Source: Clostridiales bacterium (GTDB lineage: Bacteria > Bacillota > Clostridia > Christensenellales > Borkfalkiaceae). From it: DNA of 6,029 nucleotides. The translations under genes and the position numbers were made by a program. The notes beneath the pieces are model-generated. The model worked only from the letters and a program-made list of their open reading frames with translations, was not told the origin of the DNA and searched no databases. Of the stretch, positions 1-3,100 are shown piece by piece (positions within the stretch are counted from its first letter, which is position 1; each line of letters starts with the position of its first letter). The stretch spans positions 1 to 6,029 of the forward strand of contig JAJWOJ010000136.1 in assembly GCA_021635425.1 (NCBI GenBank). Reading direction: 5' to 3'.

Positions 1-116
1 ATATCTCTATAAGCAACAACGATATCTTCTCTCCCTCCTGTTTTTCGATATATTATTTCACCATCAACGCAGTACAAGAGCATTCTATCCATTTTAAGAT
101 CATAGTAATAAATCAT
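1..116 (-). CDS. Unrecognised protein, N-terminal 38 residues (3' end outside window)
   Basis: ATG at 116-114 preceded by AAGGAG with a six-base spacer. The frame stays open to the window edge for 38 full codons, starting MIYYYDLKMDRMLLYCVDGE and continuing through IIYRKTGGREDIVVAYRD. Later in-frame ATGs at 92-90 and 83-81 lack a comparable Shine-Dalgarno. No signal peptide or membrane segment is visible; the segment is mixed and charged with two short hydrophobic strands (MLLYCV and DIVVAY), consistent with the start of a small soluble alpha/beta or beta domain. I do not recognise the family. It follows the large surface-protein gene by 49 bases on the same strand, so co-transcription is possible unless the hairpin at 131-155 terminates transcription. 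It could also be a spurious ORF, as only 116 bases are seen. Confidence 0.6.
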   Translation of the reverse strand, partial: MIYYYDLKMDRMLLYCVDGEIIYRKTGGREDIVVAYRD

Positions 117-122
117 ACTTTA

Positions 123-128
123 CTCCTT
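123..128 (-). promoter_or_regulatory. Ribosome binding site of the downstream gene
   Basis: AAGGAG on the minus strand, six bases before the ATG at 116-114. This is a strong match to the anti-Shine-Dalgarno core at standard spacing, and it fixes the start of the downstream ORF. It lies only two bases past the hairpin stem. I see no convincing -35/-10 promoter in the 49-base gap. Confidence 0.75.
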
Positions 129-130
129 CT

Positions 131-155
131 CGGCTTGGGAAATTTTTCCAAGCCG
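131..155 (-). other. Intergenic hairpin (possible weak terminator or mRNA-stabilising stem)
   Basis: CGGCTTGG (131-138) and CCAAGCCG (148-155) are perfect inverted repeats of 8 bp around a 9-base A/T-rich loop. The stem can be extended inside the loop with a one-base bulge. It begins 10 bases after the TGA of the large gene on the minus strand. No U-tract follows: the next bases in the sense direction are AGAAGGAG, the ribosome binding site of the next gene. It is therefore not a canonical intrinsic terminator, and it could instead protect the 3' end of the upstream message or tune read-through. Confidence 0.6.
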
Positions 156-165
156 AATCTTGTTA

Positions 166-3100
166 TCACTGTATCGCTTCTAAAGTCCTCTTACTCCAAT
201 TTGCATCGGATTGATAATCGGACAAAATTGCACTATTAACTTTTATTACAACATTAGAATCGCCATTAAACACATAAGCACTTATTGTCGGCATAGTATT
301 CGATTCATTCGTTATGATCTTCAACCCGTCGCAATTGTAGAAAGCGTAATCGCCTATCGAGGTTAAATCGGACTTAATTATTATGCTTTCAAGCATTGAA
401 CAGTTAATAAATGCATTCTTGGATATGACAGTCTCATCTGTTATCACAACTTCTCGCAACGAAGCAGGAATGTAATAATAGTAGTGTGTATATTGCATCT
501 TTGTGCCGTCTTTGTTTGACGTTTCATAGCCGAAGATATATCCAAATACTTGTGACTGACTATATGTACTATTGCGGTCTGTTCCGATAAACGGCAATTC
601 AATTGATACAAGATTATTGCATCCCATAAACGCAGCTGATTCTATTGTTTCAACGAGTTTACTGACAATAATCTTTGTTGCCTTAGCATCATTATAGAAT
701 GCTCTTGCGCCGATCTTTTTAAGAGAACCGTTAAGATTGAATACGCCGTTCTCCGTGGAGTTGATTTTTGCCAGCTTAGTACAGTTTGCGAAGGCATCAT
801 TTTTAATCTGTTCCAATGTAGTACCATACTTCAATTCTTCAACTGCTGAGCCGTAAAAAGCATAACTACCGATTATTTTTACACTATCGGGCACAGTATA
901 GGACTTTTCATCTCCCCAATATTGCAACAATGCGCCATCGACGATGAGCGAATTGTTGTTCACAATATACTCATCCGAATATATACGTGATGAATAACCA
1001 CTCCAATATGATGCCGTCTTATATGCTTGATATGCATCCTTCGGTACAATTACAACTAAGCCTTTACCGGTTGCACCGTCAAACACCTTACTGCCGCCAA
1101 GTGTTATCAATTGCGTTATATTGCCATTACGAACAAATACCACCCTTAAATTCGAGCATGAAGTAAAGGCGCCGTCACCCATTGAAACGACCGACTCGGG
1201 GATTTCCATTATTCGCAATCCGGAGCAGTTTGCAAATGCGTTATTTTTAATACTCTCTAAATTTTTCGGTAACGTAATACTCAAGACACTTGTACATCCA
1301 GCAAACGCATACGAGGTAACACTTGTTACTCCTATCGGCAACACTATGTTTCCGTCGATAGAACTATTCATCCTACTTAACGAACCACAGTTATTAAAAG
1401 CATAACTTCCAATATTTTCTACCGTATCAGGAATAGTAATTGTTTTAAGTGCCGAACATCCGTCAAATGTACACGATTGAATACTTGTTATCCCTATTGG
1501 CAATACCATATTTCCTTCGACAGGACTATTCATCCTGCTTAACGAACTACAGTTATTAAAAGCATAACTCCCAATAGTTTCTACTGTATCAGGAATAGTA
1601 ATCGTTTCAAGCGCCGAACAGTCAGCAAACGCATACGTTCCTATGTTTGTAAGTGCTGTTCCAAAACTCATGTTTGTGATTTTTTGGCAATTTTTGAACG
1701 CGAAGTTGCTTATTTTTGTTACAGTAGACGAAACTGTTATATTTTCAATAAAATCACAGTTCTGGAATGCCCCATATGGTATTAGCGCGGCATTTGTTAT
1801 TGTTACTGTTTTCAAAGTTGACGGAATGTAATAATAATCCGCGTAATAATTGGAATAATATGCGTAATTATATCCTGAAGTATCAGTTATCATATAACTT
1901 CCATATCCCCAACCTTGATATACAGTTCCTTGAGGTTTTGAATATGTTTTAGATTCATACTTACCAAAAATATAGCCAAAGACCGATTCACTTGTTTGAT
2001 CTGTTTTACCCGTTCTCCCTATAAAAGGCAATGTTATGCTTTCTAGCGGGCAACCTTGGAGCGCCCCTGCACCTATACTTGTTACTGTGTTGGGTACGAC
2101 AATAGTCTTTATGGACATATTTCTAAACGCGCTATGCTCTATTGCATCCAGCCCCCTCGGTAAGGTTAATTCAGTTATGCCGACACAATTCTCAAATGCG
2201 TTATTTTGAATAGTCTCTAAATTTTTCGGCAACTGAACACTAAAAATACTTGTACATCCGGCAAACGCATACGATGGAACACTCGTTACTCCTATCGGCA
2301 ACACTATATTTCCGTCGACAGAACTATTCATCCTACTTAACGAATTACAGTTATTAAAAGCATAACTTCCAATAGTTTCTACTGTATCAGGAATAGTAAT
2401 CGTTTCAAGTGCCGAACAGTCAGCAAACGCATACGTCCCTATGCTTGTAAGAGCTGTTCCAAAACTCATATTTGTGATTTTTTGGCAATTTTTGAATGAG
2501 AAGTTGCTTATTTTTGTTGCAGTAGGCGGAACTGTTATATTTTCAATAAAATCACAGTTCTGGAATGCCCCATATGGTATTAGTGTGGCATTTGTTATTA
2601 CCACTGTTTTCAAAGTTGACGGAATGTAATAATAATCCGCATAATAATCATTATTATAACTGTAGTTAGGTCCTGATATCTCCGTAATTAAATGTCCATA
2701 ACCATAACTATACTTGCGACAGCCCCAACCTTGATATACAGTTCCTTGAGGTTTTGAATATGTTTTAGATTCATACTTACCAAAAATATAGCCAAGGACC
2801 GATTCGCTTGTCTGATCTGTTTTACCCGTTCTCCCTATAAAAGGCAATGTTATACTTTCAAGCGGGCAACCTTGGAATGCTCCCGCACCTATACTTGTTA
2901 CACTATTAGGAACGATTACAGTGATTAAATGAGCATTTCTAAATGCATAATAATCTATCGTCTGCAAACTATTTGGTAATAAAATACCTTGCAAACTACC
3001 ACAGTTATCAAATGCGTATGTTCCTATGCTAACAAGCGTATCAGGCAAATTAATAGATTGTAGTAATGGATTTTCAGCAAAAGCATAGCTCGAAATCTGC

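Larger units (their letters stand above)
1233..2085 (-). repeat. Large tandem duplication, sense-downstream copy
   Basis: Partner of 2193-2901, with the same module and LRR order. It is longer overall because a 162-base two-LRR unit is duplicated inside it, and it is 18 bases shorter in the Tyr-rich spacer. The separation from the upstream copy encodes the two LRRs ITELTLPRGLDAIEHSAF and neighbours (about 2104-2190), which have no close match downstream. At protein level similarity extends to about 2103 (VPNTVTSIGAGALQGC; AF here has become AL). Confidence 0.9.

Noticed and set aside
31..40. Second Shine-Dalgarno-like AGGAGG on the minus strand inside the downstream ORF
   Set aside because: No ATG or GTG at proper spacing follows it, and it encodes TGGR codons within the open frame; the start at 116 is better supported.
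131..155. Canonical Rho-independent terminator
   Set aside because: The stem is convincing but no run of T follows it on either strand (AGAAGGAG on the minus strand, AATCTTGTT on the plus strand), so only a hairpin is reported.
1831..1870. Trinucleotide microsatellite (taa/ata runs) on the plus strand
   Set aside because: The runs are imperfect and short, and are explained by consecutive Tyr codons (TAT/TAC) in the module spacer; not a separate repeat element.
1643..2629. Paired plus-strand ORFs of about 62 codons at 1643-1831 and 2441-2629 that resemble each other
   Set aside because: Their similarity is only the antisense image of the tandem duplication in the large gene; both are Val/Phe-rich shadow ORFs.
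1851..2722. Diversity-generating retroelement variable region as the cause of the variable Tyr-rich island
   Set aside because: The two islands differ by indels and all types of change, not only at adenines of a template. No reverse transcriptase or template repeat is visible, and the position inside an LRR array, far from the gene's 3' end, is atypical.
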